Assembly (NCBI GenBank): GCA_944384995.1
Contig: CALWVN010000003.1
Location: 1 to 64,000 of the forward strand
DNA from: an uncultured Clostridia bacterium
Lineage (GTDB): Bacteria; Bacillota; Clostridia; Oscillospirales; Acutalibacteraceae
Reading direction: 5' to 3'
DNA: 64,000 nucleotides
The position numbers and the translations under genes are program-made. Shown here piece by piece: positions 57,486-64,000 of the stretch (its first letter is position 1; each line of letters opens with the position of its first letter). Below the pieces are notes generated by a model. The model was not told the origin of the DNA and did not search any database. It saw only the letters and a list, made by a program, of their open reading frames with translations.

Positions 57486-57736
57486 GCCTTTTTTCACTTT
57501 TTGCTCGATTTTACGCGCGGAGGATTTTCTGCGTGCGGTATGTGCAGTTCTTGCCAAACGGCATCAAGATTGCGACATTAAAACTTTTTCCTTATGTGCC
57601 GCGTATAAACGCCCTATTGGCGCATATGCTAACAGAGCAAAAGTTACGGTTCATTTCTGCGTTTGCATCGAACTTTTGCACCGCCTGCGTATTTTGCGCG
57701 GGCGGTTTCCCTTTTTTGGAGCAGAATAGAAGGTTG
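57486..57736. other. Intergenic region with an orphan plus-strand terminator
   Basis: ACCGCCTGCG (57680-57689) pairs with CGCGGGCGGT (57697-57706) and is followed by TTCCCTTTTTT on the plus strand, yet no plus-strand gene precedes it. The open frame here has no family resemblance. A short antisense or small RNA ending at about 57717 is possible; otherwise the region is empty. Confidence 0.35.
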
Positions 57737-57770
57737 AAGAAAAATACCGCGCCGCATTTGCGCGGCGCGG
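57737..57770 (-). terminator. Intrinsic terminator after spoVAE
   Basis: CCGCGCCGC (57770-57762 read on the minus strand) pairs with GCGGCGCGG (57755-57747), followed by TATTTTT in the minus direction. Confidence 0.85.
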
Positions 57771-57782
57771 CGGGACAAACGC

Positions 57783-58136
57783 TTACTTGCTTTTGGGCTT
57801 TGCGAGAAGTGAAACAATGATCCCAGACAGGATCGCCGCCGTAATTCCTGCACTGCCCGCAGAAAGCGGCCCCGTGAGCACGCCCAAAAGCCCCTGCTCG
57901 CGGATGGCTTCTTTCGTGCCCTGCACCAGCGTATTGCCGAAGCCCGTCAGCGGCACGCTCGCACCGGCGCCCGCCCAATCCACCAGCGGCTGGTAAAGGC
58001 CGAGTCCGCCGAGTACGACGCCGAGCACCACGAAAAGTATCAGAATACGCGCGGGGGTTAAGTTGGTATTGTCGATCAACAGCTGCCCGATCATACAGAT
58101 CAGCCCGCCGATAAGAAACGCTTTCAAAAAAATCAC
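57783..58136 (-). CDS. spoVAE: Stage V sporulation protein AE (SpoVAEb type)
   Basis: A 117-residue membrane protein of the SpoVAE family. It has four predicted helices (FLIGGLICMIGQLLID, ILILFVVLGVVLGGLGLY, LLGVLTGPLSAGSAGITAAI, IIVSLLAKPKSK) and the conserved GAGASVPLTGFGN segment. With SpoVAC and SpoVAD it forms the channel that loads dipicolinic acid into spores and releases it at germination. The GTG start at 58136 follows GGAGGG. It stands alone here, without spoVAC or spoVAD, so the partners must lie elsewhere. It is direct evidence for an endospore former. Confidence 0.93.
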   Translation of the reverse strand: MIFLKAFLIGGLICMIGQLLIDNTNLTPARILILFVVLGVVLGGLGLYQPLVDWAGAGASVPLTGFGNTLVQGTKEAIREQGLLGVLTGPLSAGSAGITAAILSGIIVSLLAKPKSK

Positions 58137-58172
58137 TGCAAATCCCTCCGTTCCTACTTTTTTCCGAAACGA

Positions 58173-58201
58173 TTGTTTTATGCACCGCGATGTGGTACAA
58201 T
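58173..58201 (+). promoter_or_regulatory. Promoter of the aldo/keto reductase gene
   Basis: TTGTTT (58173-58178), 17 bases, TACAAT (58196-58201). Confidence 0.65.
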
Positions 58202-58242
58202 ACGGGCGGTAAGATTTACCGCTAAAACGATGAGGTGAGGAT

Positions 58243-59109
58243 TTGAACAGCTTACAGGATACGTATACACTTTACAACGGTGTAAAAGTGCCATGCGTTG
58301 CATTCGGCACTTGGAAAATGCCGGACGACGTCGCCGCGGCGGCGGTGTGCTGCGCCCTGCAGAACGGCTACCGCCATATCGATACGGCGGGCGCATATCA
58401 AAACGAGCCGGGCGTGGGTGAGGGTCTGCGTAAAAGCGGCGTGCCGCGCGGCGAGATCTTTCTTGTCAGCAAGCTGCCCAACGCCGACCACGGTTACGAA
58501 AAAACGATTGCAGCATGTGAACGCTCTCTGAAAAAGCTCGGAACGGACTATCTCGACGCATACCTGATCCACTGGCCCGTGCTTGTGGAAAATCAGGATC
58601 ATGTATCTGAGGATCTGTGCGACACATGGCGCGCATTTGAGCGGCTTTATAAAGACGGCAAGCTGCGCGCGGCGGGGACGAGTAACTTTTTGGAAGAGCA
58701 CATCGAGATCATCAAAACGAATTTTTCGATCTATCCGATGCTCAATCAGGTGCAGATGCACCCACAGTGCCCGCAGGAGGACATGGTCGCGTATTGTGAA
58801 AAAAATCATATCCTGCCCGAAGCATGGAGCCCGCTAATCCAGGGGCAGGCCTTCCGGCGCGAGCTGCTCATTGAAACGGCGGCAAAATACGGCGTGAGTG
58901 TTGCGCAGCTTTGTGTGCGCTGGCTTGTGCAGCGCGGCGTTGTGCCTGTTCCGAAATCGGCGAACCCGGAGCGTATTTGCAACAATGCGGATGTATTCGG
59001 CTTTTCGATTTCCGACGAGGATATGGAGCGCATTGCGACTTTACGCACCTACGGCATGATCGGCGACCCGCCCTCGGTGCCGCGCACGCATCAGGTGGTT
59101 GGATTTTAA
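58243..59109 (+). CDS. Aldo/keto reductase
   Basis: A 288-residue NADPH-dependent oxidoreductase of the AKR superfamily (AKR5-like, 2,5-diketogluconate reductase type). The catalytic tetrad is visible: D and Y in HIDTAGAYQNE, K in FLVSKLPN and H in LIHWPVLV. AGTSNF, MLNQVQMHPQ and VPVPKSANPERI (cofactor phosphate site) are family signatures. It reduces aldehydes or ketones; the substrate is unknown. The TTG start at 58243 follows GAGGTGAGG. A strong terminator follows. Confidence 0.94.
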   Translation: MNSLQDTYTLYNGVKVPCVAFGTWKMPDDVAAAAVCCALQNGYRHIDTAGAYQNEPGVGEGLRKSGVPRGEIFLVSKLPNADHGYEKTIAACERSLKKLGTDYLDAYLIHWPVLVENQDHVSEDLCDTWRAFERLYKDGKLRAAGTSNFLEEHIEIIKTNFSIYPMLNQVQMHPQCPQEDMVAYCEKNHILPEAWSPLIQGQAFRRELLIETAAKYGVSVAQLCVRWLVQRGVVPVPKSANPERICNNADVFGFSISDEDMERIATLRTYGMIGDPPSVPRTHQVVGF

Positions 59110-59127
59110 ATTCGTGAAAACCAAATC

Positions 59128-59168
59128 AAAAGGACGGATGTTCCTGCACGGAACATCCGTCCTTTTTT
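59128..59168 (+). terminator. Terminator between AKR and the dockerin gene
   Basis: AAAAGGACGGATGTTCC pairs with GGAACATCCGTCCTTTT around TGCAC; a T-run follows and A-runs precede, so it works for both convergent genes. Confidence 0.9.
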
Positions 59169-59187
59169 ATGCTGTTATTTTAAGGCG

Positions 59188-60759
59188 TTACGCCGCAAGG
59201 TCGCGCATGCCTGCCGATGCTTGCAGGATCCAGCGCGCATCCGCAGCGGATATCCCGTCTTGTGTGTATACATTGGCGGCAAGGGCCTGCGCATAGTCCA
59301 GATACCGCATGCCTGCCGCGGCCTGCAATACCCAGCGCGCATCCAAGGCATTAATCTGCCCGTCCTTGTTGACGTCACCGAGCAGTGTCTCCACCGTAAC
59401 GCGCACCACCGTGTAGGTGCCGACCGGCTGTGTGTTCCCGCTTTCGTACACATACACGGCACTGCCGTCATCGGCAAAGCCCAGCGAATACCCGACAGGC
59501 GACGTAAAGATGTCTGAGAGCGCAGCATCACTGTATACATACAGGATATTCTCCGCACGGTATACGCTGACTTGTGCGTCGGGATTCAGCAAAAGCCCGG
59601 GGGTGTAGCTTTCCGCAGCCAATGCGGGATATGTCAATACATATGACGCTGCGCCGTCGGAGGTATAGCGAACGCCGGTTGGGACATGGCTTTGCGCAAA
59701 AGTGGTTCGATCCGCTTCACTTTCAGAATAATATCGGGTCGTAGCGTCTGCGCCGATCAGGAGGTAATCGTAAAACGTACCGGCTGTGTCCGAATCGTCC
59801 CATGTAACGTCCACGGCGTACCAATTGCCGTCTTCCATCTTCACATAGTTCCACGCGTGCGGGCCGCCGGCATCGCCTATGATCTGGATGCAGGGGATCC
59901 CCTCGCGGTCACAAAGCATCTTAAAGGCTTCGGAATATCCTTCGCATACCGTGATGTGCGGCTCTAAAAAGACGCTGGTTGCGTAATACGAGGTGTCATA
60001 TTGGAATAGTGTGTCATATTTCACACTGCCCGCGATCCAGTCATGGATATATTTTATCTTTTCATAGCGCGTGTTGCCGCGCACCGTAAAGTTGTCAACG
60101 ACCTGCATCATGGCGGCATAATCCGAAGCGACGGCTTCCCATGAATTATAGCCGGCGGGCAAATAAAGATACGCAATCAGCCCGGTGCACTCCACATGTG
60201 AAACGGTCGCGCTGATTTTATGGGATTCTTTAACCAGATCAAGCGTGAAATTGCCCAGCCAAAACAGATCGGGGCGGTCGCTGACAATGGCGGAAAAGCC
60301 GCCGACAAGCGCTTGCAGGATCATATCTACATATTCCTGCGGAATATCCACGACCTCGTCGCCGTTTTGGTCGATGTAGATTTCCGCATCAAAAGTGATC
60401 GGTGTTGTAAGCGGGATCTCAACGGCGGCAAGCCCGGATTCCTGTACGGACGGCTGCTGCGCAAACGCGGTTACGTCTTGGACTGCCAACGCGTCGTAGA
60501 CATCTTTTTGCATCCGGTTCAGGCTTGTATAAAAAAGATACGGTGCGTCCGGATCGCCGGTTTGGAACTGTGCCGCTGTAATGGCAGAAGCACCGTTTGC
60601 GTTTACGGCAGGTGCCGGATATGTACGGTCAAGCTCATAAACGCCGTCGATGCCGCGGACAAGGACTTCATCGGTCGCCGCCGCGATAGCCCCGATTCCC
60701 AATGTGCCGAGCAGCAGCGCAAGAGCAAGCAGCAGGCTTACCCATTTGACCTTTTCCAT
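59188..60759 (-). CDS. Secreted transglutaminase-like protein with C-terminal dockerin
   Basis: A 523-residue exported protein. The signal peptide is VSLLLALALLLGTLGIGAIA. A transglutaminase/protease-like domain lies in the middle (about 230-340) with the triad Cys in VCEGYSEAF, His in GPHAWNYV and Asp in YAVDVTWDD. The last 60 residues form a type I dockerin with two calcium-binding repeats: GDVNKDGQINALDARWVLQ and a second ending DGISAADARWILQ. Dockerins bind cohesins on scaffoldins or the cell surface, so the protein may be part of a cellulosome-like complex; no cohesin is in the window. Start 60759 is preferred over 60765 by spacing to AAGGGGG. Confidence 0.88.
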   Translation of the reverse strand: MEKVKWVSLLLALALLLGTLGIGAIAAATDEVLVRGIDGVYELDRTYPAPAVNANGASAITAAQFQTGDPDAPYLFYTSLNRMQKDVYDALAVQDVTAFAQQPSVQESGLAAVEIPLTTPITFDAEIYIDQNGDEVVDIPQEYVDMILQALVGGFSAIVSDRPDLFWLGNFTLDLVKESHKISATVSHVECTGLIAYLYLPAGYNSWEAVASDYAAMMQVVDNFTVRGNTRYEKIKYIHDWIAGSVKYDTLFQYDTSYYATSVFLEPHITVCEGYSEAFKMLCDREGIPCIQIIGDAGGPHAWNYVKMEDGNWYAVDVTWDDSDTAGTFYDYLLIGADATTRYYSESEADRTTFAQSHVPTGVRYTSDGAASYVLTYPALAAESYTPGLLLNPDAQVSVYRAENILYVYSDAALSDIFTSPVGYSLGFADDGSAVYVYESGNTQPVGTYTVVRVTVETLLGDVNKDGQINALDARWVLQAAAGMRYLDYAQALAANVYTQDGISAADARWILQASAGMRDLAA

Positions 60760-60812
60760 GTGCATGTACCCCCTTGGATAAATTTTATGGTTTGCCGTTT
60801 TTGTACGGCGCC

Positions 60813-61268
60813 TTAACGATTTTGCAAAAGTGCCGAAAGCTCGTCCATAAACGCGTTGATGTCACGGAAATGGCGATACACGGACGCGAAGCGCACATAG
60901 GCGACCTCGTCGATGTCCTTGAGCTTGTCCATGGCGAGTTCCCCGATGCGCATAGATGTCACCTCGCGGTCGAGCGAATTTTGCAGGCTGCTTTCGATGT
61001 CGTCCACAGCCTTTTCAAGCGTCTCCATGGCAACGGGACGCTTTTCGCACGCGCGCAGCATGCCGCGCAGCAGCTTGCTGCGGTCGAACGCTTCGCGCGA
61101 CTTGTCCTTTTTGATGACTAAGATCGGCACGCTTTCGATGATCTCATAGGTCGTAAAGCGTTTTTTGCATTGCAGGCATTCGCGGCGGCGGCGAATACGC
61201 TCGCCCTCATCCGTGGGGCGCGAGTCAATGACCTTGCTTTCCTCATAACCGCAAAACGGGCACTTCAA
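60813..61268 (-). CDS. nrdR: Transcriptional repressor NrdR
   Basis: A 151-residue regulator of ribonucleotide reductase genes. The N-terminal zinc ribbon has CPFCG and [12 protein letters not shown]; an ATP-cone domain follows ([20 protein letters not shown] to about 140), which senses ATP/dATP. NrdR binds paired NrdR boxes upstream of nrd genes. Here two box-like sequences 32 bp apart (61325-61372) overlap this gene's own promoter, suggesting autoregulation. No nrd gene is in the window. The dockerin gene starts 53 bases downstream and may be read through. Confidence 0.96.
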   Translation of the reverse strand: MKCPFCGYEESKVIDSRPTDEGERIRRRRECLQCKKRFTTYEIIESVPILVIKKDKSREAFDRSKLLRGMLRACEKRPVAMETLEKAVDDIESSLQNSLDREVTSMRIGELAMDKLKDIDEVAYVRFASVYRHFRDINAFMDELSALLQNR

Positions 61269-61324
61269 ACGGCATCACATCCCTGTTCAAATTCCAAGCA
61301 TCTGCCGAACGGCAGGATGCATTT

Positions 61325-61372
61325 TTACTATATATTGTTAGTATATCAAATAAAAACCACAAAGTAAAGTAA
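61325..61372 (-). promoter_or_regulatory. nrdR promoter with tandem NrdR-box candidates
   Basis: The minus-strand promoter is TTTACT (61368-61363), 17 bases, TATACT (61345-61340). A near-consensus NrdR-box core ACTATATATTGT lies at 61327-61338, over the predicted start site. A second, weaker box ACAAAGTAAAGT (61359-61370; 9 of 12 matches in the inverse sense) covers the -35. Their centres are 32 bp apart, three helical turns, the spacing expected for paired NrdR boxes. Confidence 0.6.
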
Positions 61373-61379
61373 CAAAACC

Positions 61380-62162
61380 TTACAACCATTCGGAAAGCTG
61401 CGCGGCGGACGTACGGATCTGCTCGGGTGTATCGTAGCTTTTCTCATACAGCTCGATCATGTAATCGCCCTTGTAGCCCTTATCCCGCATAAAGCGGAAA
61501 AACTTCGGAAAATCAAATCTCGCACCGGCGCACAGCGGCACAACGCAATCCTTTTCATTTGTGTAATCACTGATGTGAATGTGTGCAATATTGTCTGCAA
61601 ACGTTTCGGCAAACACATACGGGTCTATGCCCGTTCTGCGCGCCTGCTTGATATCCAGTACCATGTGGAAATGATCCCCGAGGGCGGCGCGCATGCGCGT
61701 CAAAAAGTCGGGACTTTCCGAACGGTAGTGCACCACATTTTCCTGGCAGAGCGTGATACCCGCCTCGCGTCCGAGGGTGTAAAGTGTATCAAAGCGTTCA
61801 AACACCTGCTCGTCGGGGATGCTGCCGGGGATCTTTGACCCATGCATAACGAGCAGCTCTGCGCCTAAGACCCCCATGCCGTAAAAATAGCGTTTGAAAT
61901 CCTCAATACTATCATAAAACCGGCGCTCATAGGAACTGAAAAAATAATAGGATTCCGTAAACGAGGCATAGGTGTGCAGGCTTTTGACCCGCAGTGAATA
62001 CTGCGTGCAGATGTTTTGAAGCATATCCATAAACGGCTTTCGCAGCTCTGTGGGGGAGTTGATGAAGATCTCCGTGCAGTCTGCGCCGAGTTCGCCAACC
62101 ATGCGCAGCGAATCCTCCGTTGTCTGCGGATAAAAACAAGATGTTGAGATCCCGATTGCCAT
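61380..62162 (-). CDS. Xylose isomerase-like TIM-barrel sugar epimerase/isomerase
   Basis: A 260-residue TIM-barrel protein of the AP_endonuc_2 (xylose isomerase-like) family. ELGADCTEIFINSPTE, LCQENVVHY, MVLDIKQARRTG, IAHIHISDY and YMIELYEKSYDTPEQI hold the Glu/Asp/His residues that usually bind a divalent metal. Relatives isomerise sugars or inositol derivatives; the substrate is unknown. The frame is open upstream to 62435, but that part overlaps a divergent gene and ATG 62162 begins at the first barrel strand (MAIGISTSCF). An alternative is an endonuclease IV-like role, judged less likely. Confidence 0.85.
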   Translation of the reverse strand: MAIGISTSCFYPQTTEDSLRMVGELGADCTEIFINSPTELRKPFMDMLQNICTQYSLRVKSLHTYASFTESYYFFSSYERRFYDSIEDFKRYFYGMGVLGAELLVMHGSKIPGSIPDEQVFERFDTLYTLGREAGITLCQENVVHYRSESPDFLTRMRAALGDHFHMVLDIKQARRTGIDPYVFAETFADNIAHIHISDYTNEKDCVVPLCAGARFDFPKFFRFMRDKGYKGDYMIELYEKSYDTPEQIRTSAAQLSEWL

Positions 62163-62211
62163 CGCGCCTGCGCCCTTTCCTGCATTAACCGCGCCTGCCA
62201 ATATTTGTGCA

Positions 62212-62274
62212 TTGTAAAGACGCGCATGATATTTTACTATTAGTATTGTAATAGGGAGGCGCATAAAAATGCAA
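62212..62274. promoter_or_regulatory. Divergent overlapping promoters
   Basis: Plus strand: TTGTAA (62212-62217), 17 bases, TACTAT (62235-62240). Minus strand: TTGCAT (62274-62269), 18 bases, TACAAT (62250-62245). The two overlap between the TIM-barrel gene and the small membrane gene, so they may compete. Confidence 0.55.
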
Positions 62275-62553
62275 GCGTTATTTCCGGAAATCCGCAGTTT
62301 TTTAAAAAGTTTTTCCCCTGTTACCGTACGAATTCTGCGCTGGGGGGTGCCGTTTGTGCTCGGCATGCTGTTATCGGGGGTTGTGTGCCGTCTGCTTGCG
62401 GGGACGGTCGGGGAATTTGACAAAATGCTGCGCATGTCCGAAGAACTGCTTTTGTGCGGTAAGGAGATGCTCGGCGCGGTGGGCGTAGGCGCACTTGTCT
62501 TGCAGCTGTTTCTGACGGCATATGCGTACGATCACCCGCAGAACGGCGAATAG
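62269..62553 (+). CDS. Small membrane protein, unknown
   Basis: A 94-residue protein with two likely membrane helices (WGVPFVLGMLLSGVVCRLLA and MLGAVGVGALVLQLFLTAY) separated by a short charged loop (EFDKMLRMSEELLLCGKE). ATG 62269 follows GGGAGG. It overlaps the -35 of the divergent TIM-barrel promoter. No family recognised. Confidence 0.72.
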   Translation: MQALFPEIRSFLKSFSPVTVRILRWGVPFVLGMLLSGVVCRLLAGTVGEFDKMLRMSEELLLCGKEMLGAVGVGALVLQLFLTAYAYDHPQNGE

Positions 62554-62615
62554 CGCTACATAGGGTGGGGGTGGGGAAAGCGGAAAGAACGCAAACAGGA
62601 GAAAGGAGTTTTCGC

Positions 62616-62735
62616 GTGCAAAAATACGGAACGCCTGATTTTGTAAGGGTCGAATTTGAACTGGACGATGTTTTGACCGTTTCGGTCGGGACGCAGGTGT
62701 TAGACGGCGGCAATGAGGCCTGGCTGGATGCCTGA
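62616..62735 (+). CDS. Small acidic ORF (39 aa)
   Basis: GTG 62616 lies 7 bases after AAAGGAG and opens 39 codons to TGA. The product is soluble and acidic (about 9 Asp/Glu), with the start QKYGTPDFVRVEFELDD after the initiator. It stands 62 bases after the 94-residue membrane gene and 15 before a strong terminator, so it would be the last gene of that unit. No family recognised. Confidence 0.5.
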   Translation: MQKYGTPDFVRVEFELDDVLTVSVGTQVLDGGNEAWLDA

Positions 62736-62749
62736 AACCGAAAAGCAAA

Positions 62750-62785
62750 GGGCCGCACGGCGCTGCAGCGCCGTGCGGCCCTTTT
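62750..62785. terminator. Strong intrinsic terminator
   Basis: GGGCCGCACGGCGC (62750-62763) pairs perfectly with GCGCCGTGCGGCCC (62768-62781), then TTTT. It ends the small-protein unit and probably the convergent lipoprotein transcript. Confidence 0.88.
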
Positions 62786-62846
62786 CGTGCAAGGAAAAGC
62801 GATTTGAAATTTCTTTGTGCGTTTTTGCAAACAAGCAGGCAGGGAG

Positions 62847-63272
62847 TTACGCCTGCGGCAAAACGATGCGGATGCCAAGCACGCCGTCGCCGGCAGCCAC
62901 GGTGACCAGAACGCCGTCTTTTTCAAGAAGCACGCCCGCAGAAGCATCATTTGCCGTTTGTTCCGTGACCGCAAAGCCATTGTTGATCAGCATATCCACA
63001 TACGCGTCGCCCTGCTCGCGGGTCACATCCGTCAAAAACACGGCATACTGCGTGTCCGCAGGCCCGACCAACGCATAGTCGGGCGTGCCGTACTGCGGCG
63101 CAGGCAAAGCGGCGGTATATTCGTTCTGCGGCCAGCTGTTGAGCGTTTCACGCACAGGCTGGGCGGGCGTGGTCGTCCCCGTGTTTTCGGAAGTCCCGCC
63201 GCAGCCGTAAAGTGCGGCGCAAAGAAACAGAAGCACCGCGCTCAGCGCTGCGGCACAGCGAATGTTTTTCAT
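62847..63272 (-). CDS. Lipoprotein of unknown function
   Basis: A 141-residue exported protein with a lipoprotein signal (AALSAVLLFLCAALYGC; lipobox ALYGC) and a Thr/Pro linker. The domain (TPDYALVGPADTQYAVFLTD, VDMLINNGFAVTEQT, VLVTVAAGDGVLGIRI) looks like a small alpha-beta fold. Related lipoproteins occur in clostridia without known role. The ATG follows GGAGAATGGG. It lies 15 bases after the tautomerase gene on the same strand, so co-transcription is likely. Confidence 0.8.
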   Translation of the reverse strand: MKNIRCAAALSAVLLFLCAALYGCGGTSENTGTTTPAQPVRETLNSWPQNEYTAALPAPQYGTPDYALVGPADTQYAVFLTDVTREQGDAYVDMLINNGFAVTEQTANDASAGVLLEKDGVLVTVAAGDGVLGIRIVLPQA

Positions 63273-63287
63273 CCCATTCTCCTCTGA

Positions 63288-63632
63288 TCAGAACAGCCCG
63301 CCCGAAAAGCCCCAGGTGTCTGTGAATACAAATTTGACGTAGCACCGGGCAGGGGGAACGTCGAGTTCTTCGGACAAAATCGTGCAAAGCTCCGCTGTAA
63401 GGGCGTTGCACGCGTCACGATTCGCTTTGCCGAACACGCTGACCTCACACATGGCAACGGGCGCATCGTTTGTTCCCTGAAAATACATATCGCAGTTCCC
63501 GTCGAGTCGAACCATCAAATACGTTTCGCTTTTGCCGGGCAGCAGGGCAATGGCTTTGCCGAGCCGCGCTTTTACGGCGTCTGCCTTCGCTTCGGAAATG
63601 GCTTCGGTAGTGCTGACATGGATATACGGCAT
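63288..63632 (-). CDS. MIF-like phenylpyruvate tautomerase family protein
   Basis: A 114-residue protein of the macrophage migration inhibitory factor/tautomerase superfamily. Pro2, the catalytic base after Met removal, is present (MPYIHVSTTEAISE), and the length and C-terminal FVFTDTWGFSGGLF match the MIF branch, which forms trimers. Activity would be keto-enol tautomerisation; the physiological substrate is unknown. The ATG follows GGAGGT. Confidence 0.88.
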   Translation of the reverse strand: MPYIHVSTTEAISEAKADAVKARLGKAIALLPGKSETYLMVRLDGNCDMYFQGTNDAPVAMCEVSVFGKANRDACNALTAELCTILSEELDVPPARCYVKFVFTDTWGFSGGLF

Positions 63633-63653
63633 AAAAATACCTCCAAAATGAAA

Positions 63654-64000
63654 TCATTTCTTATAAACGGCGCGGTGCGATACCGCGTTGCCGCAGTCGA
63701 TCTTACGAAACCCCGCCTGCTCGTAAATGCGGATCGCGGTGGGGTTTTCGGAATAGAGAAAGGTTGGCTTTGTCATCCGCGACACCATAAAGGAGATCAG
63801 CTCGCGCGCAAACCCGCGGCAGCGGAATTTTTGTGCGGTCTCCACAAGGTCGAAAAAGGTCATGCCGTAGGGCGAATCCGCCGCCATCGCGATACAGGCG
63901 GGCGCACCTTCGTAATATCCGACATAAACGCTGCACAGCGGATTTCGGATGCAGCGCGAAAGCAGGCGGCGCATGCGGTTGATCGTGTCGGGGTCTTCTT
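63654..64000 (-). CDS. GNAT-family acetyltransferase, partial
   Basis: The C-terminal part of a GNAT protein; the frame stays open to the window edge, so the N-terminus is outside. Visible are the strand SVYVGYYEGAPACIAMA, the acetyl-CoA loop AQKFRCRGFARELISFMV (Q-x-x-x-R-G-x-A) and the C-terminal NPTAIRIYEQAGFRK. The substrate is unknown. It lies 21 bases upstream of the tautomerase gene on the same strand. A Met at 63974 is in frame but is not a likely start, because the family has about 150 more residues upstream. Confidence 0.85.
   Translation of the reverse strand, partial: EDPDTINRMRRLLSRCIRNPLCSVYVGYYEGAPACIAMAADSPYGMTFFDLVETAQKFRCRGFARELISFMVSRMTKPTFLYSENPTAIRIYEQAGFRKIDCGNAVSHRAVYKK

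Noticed and set aside
1-64000. CRISPR arrays, prophage or replication origin
   Set aside because: No regularly spaced direct repeats, phage structural genes, dnaA or clustered DnaA boxes were seen.

Overview
The window looks like a chromosomal segment of an endospore-forming, Gram-positive clostridium, probably close to Oscillospiraceae/Ruminococcaceae. Support: moderately high GC coding DNA, strong AGGAGG-type ribosome sites with frequent GTG/TTG starts, an mraZ-to-ftsZ division cluster, MurE with the meso-DAP motif DNPR, a SpoVAE germination protein, a T-box leader on pheST, a type I dockerin, and consensus sigma-A promoters that often carry an extended -10 (TGC before TACAAT or TAAAAT). 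The placement is inferred; no marker gene such as 16S is present.

Layout. 1-3.4 kb is an accessory edge: a tRNA-Ser(CGA)-like 5' half with an intact promoter, an IS110-family insertion sequence with a likely bridge-RNA region, an XRE regulator, and a SWIM zinc-finger protein flanked by related palindromes. 3.4-8.1 kb (minus strand) is a putative operon of methyltransferase, APH-type kinase, GH2 and secreted GH5 glycosidases. 8.2-13.5 kb holds a GNAT, a nitrilase-family amidohydrolase, an Amt-PII fusion behind a leader terminator, and a YtcJ-like amidohydrolase. 13.7-28.1 kb is the division/wall cluster mraZ-rsmH-ftsL-pbp-murE-murF-mraY-ftsW-murG-murA-ftsQ-ftsZ, lacking murD, murC, murB and ftsA. 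28.1-34.7 kb is carbohydrate-related (GH4, PfkB kinase, esterase, DUF5054/GH38-like protein) with tRNA-Gly and tRNA-Pro and a large structured RNA candidate. 34.7-40.4 kb is carAB plus a hydrolase. 40.4-43.9 kb (minus) is zapA-U32 peptidase-dut and an HD protein. 44-45.8 kb holds small membrane genes behind an attenuator. 45.8-49.6 kb is T-box-pheS-pheT, then paired chromate transporters. 50.8-56.8 kb is an accessory block of secreted and membrane proteins, including an AT-rich serine protease, with three copies of one leader-RNA module. 57-64 kb holds tRNA-Lys, secG, spoVAE, an aldo/keto reductase, a transglutaminase-dockerin protein, nrdR with tandem NrdR boxes, and small metabolic genes.

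How it works together. The core blocks (lipid II synthesis and Z-ring assembly, pyrimidine/carbamoyl-phosphate synthesis, Phe-tRNA synthetase, NrdR and dUTPase nucleotide control, SecG secretion) are ordinary housekeeping. The carbohydrate genes and dockerin protein suggest a plant- or glycan-degrading gut or anaerobic niche. The least explained signals are RNA-level: a three-way-junction RNA candidate that starts at a consensus promoter (32301-32575), and a promoter/hairpin/G-rich-box/hairpin module repeated at 50.9, 53.1 and 55.1 kb whose stems show compensatory changes between copies.
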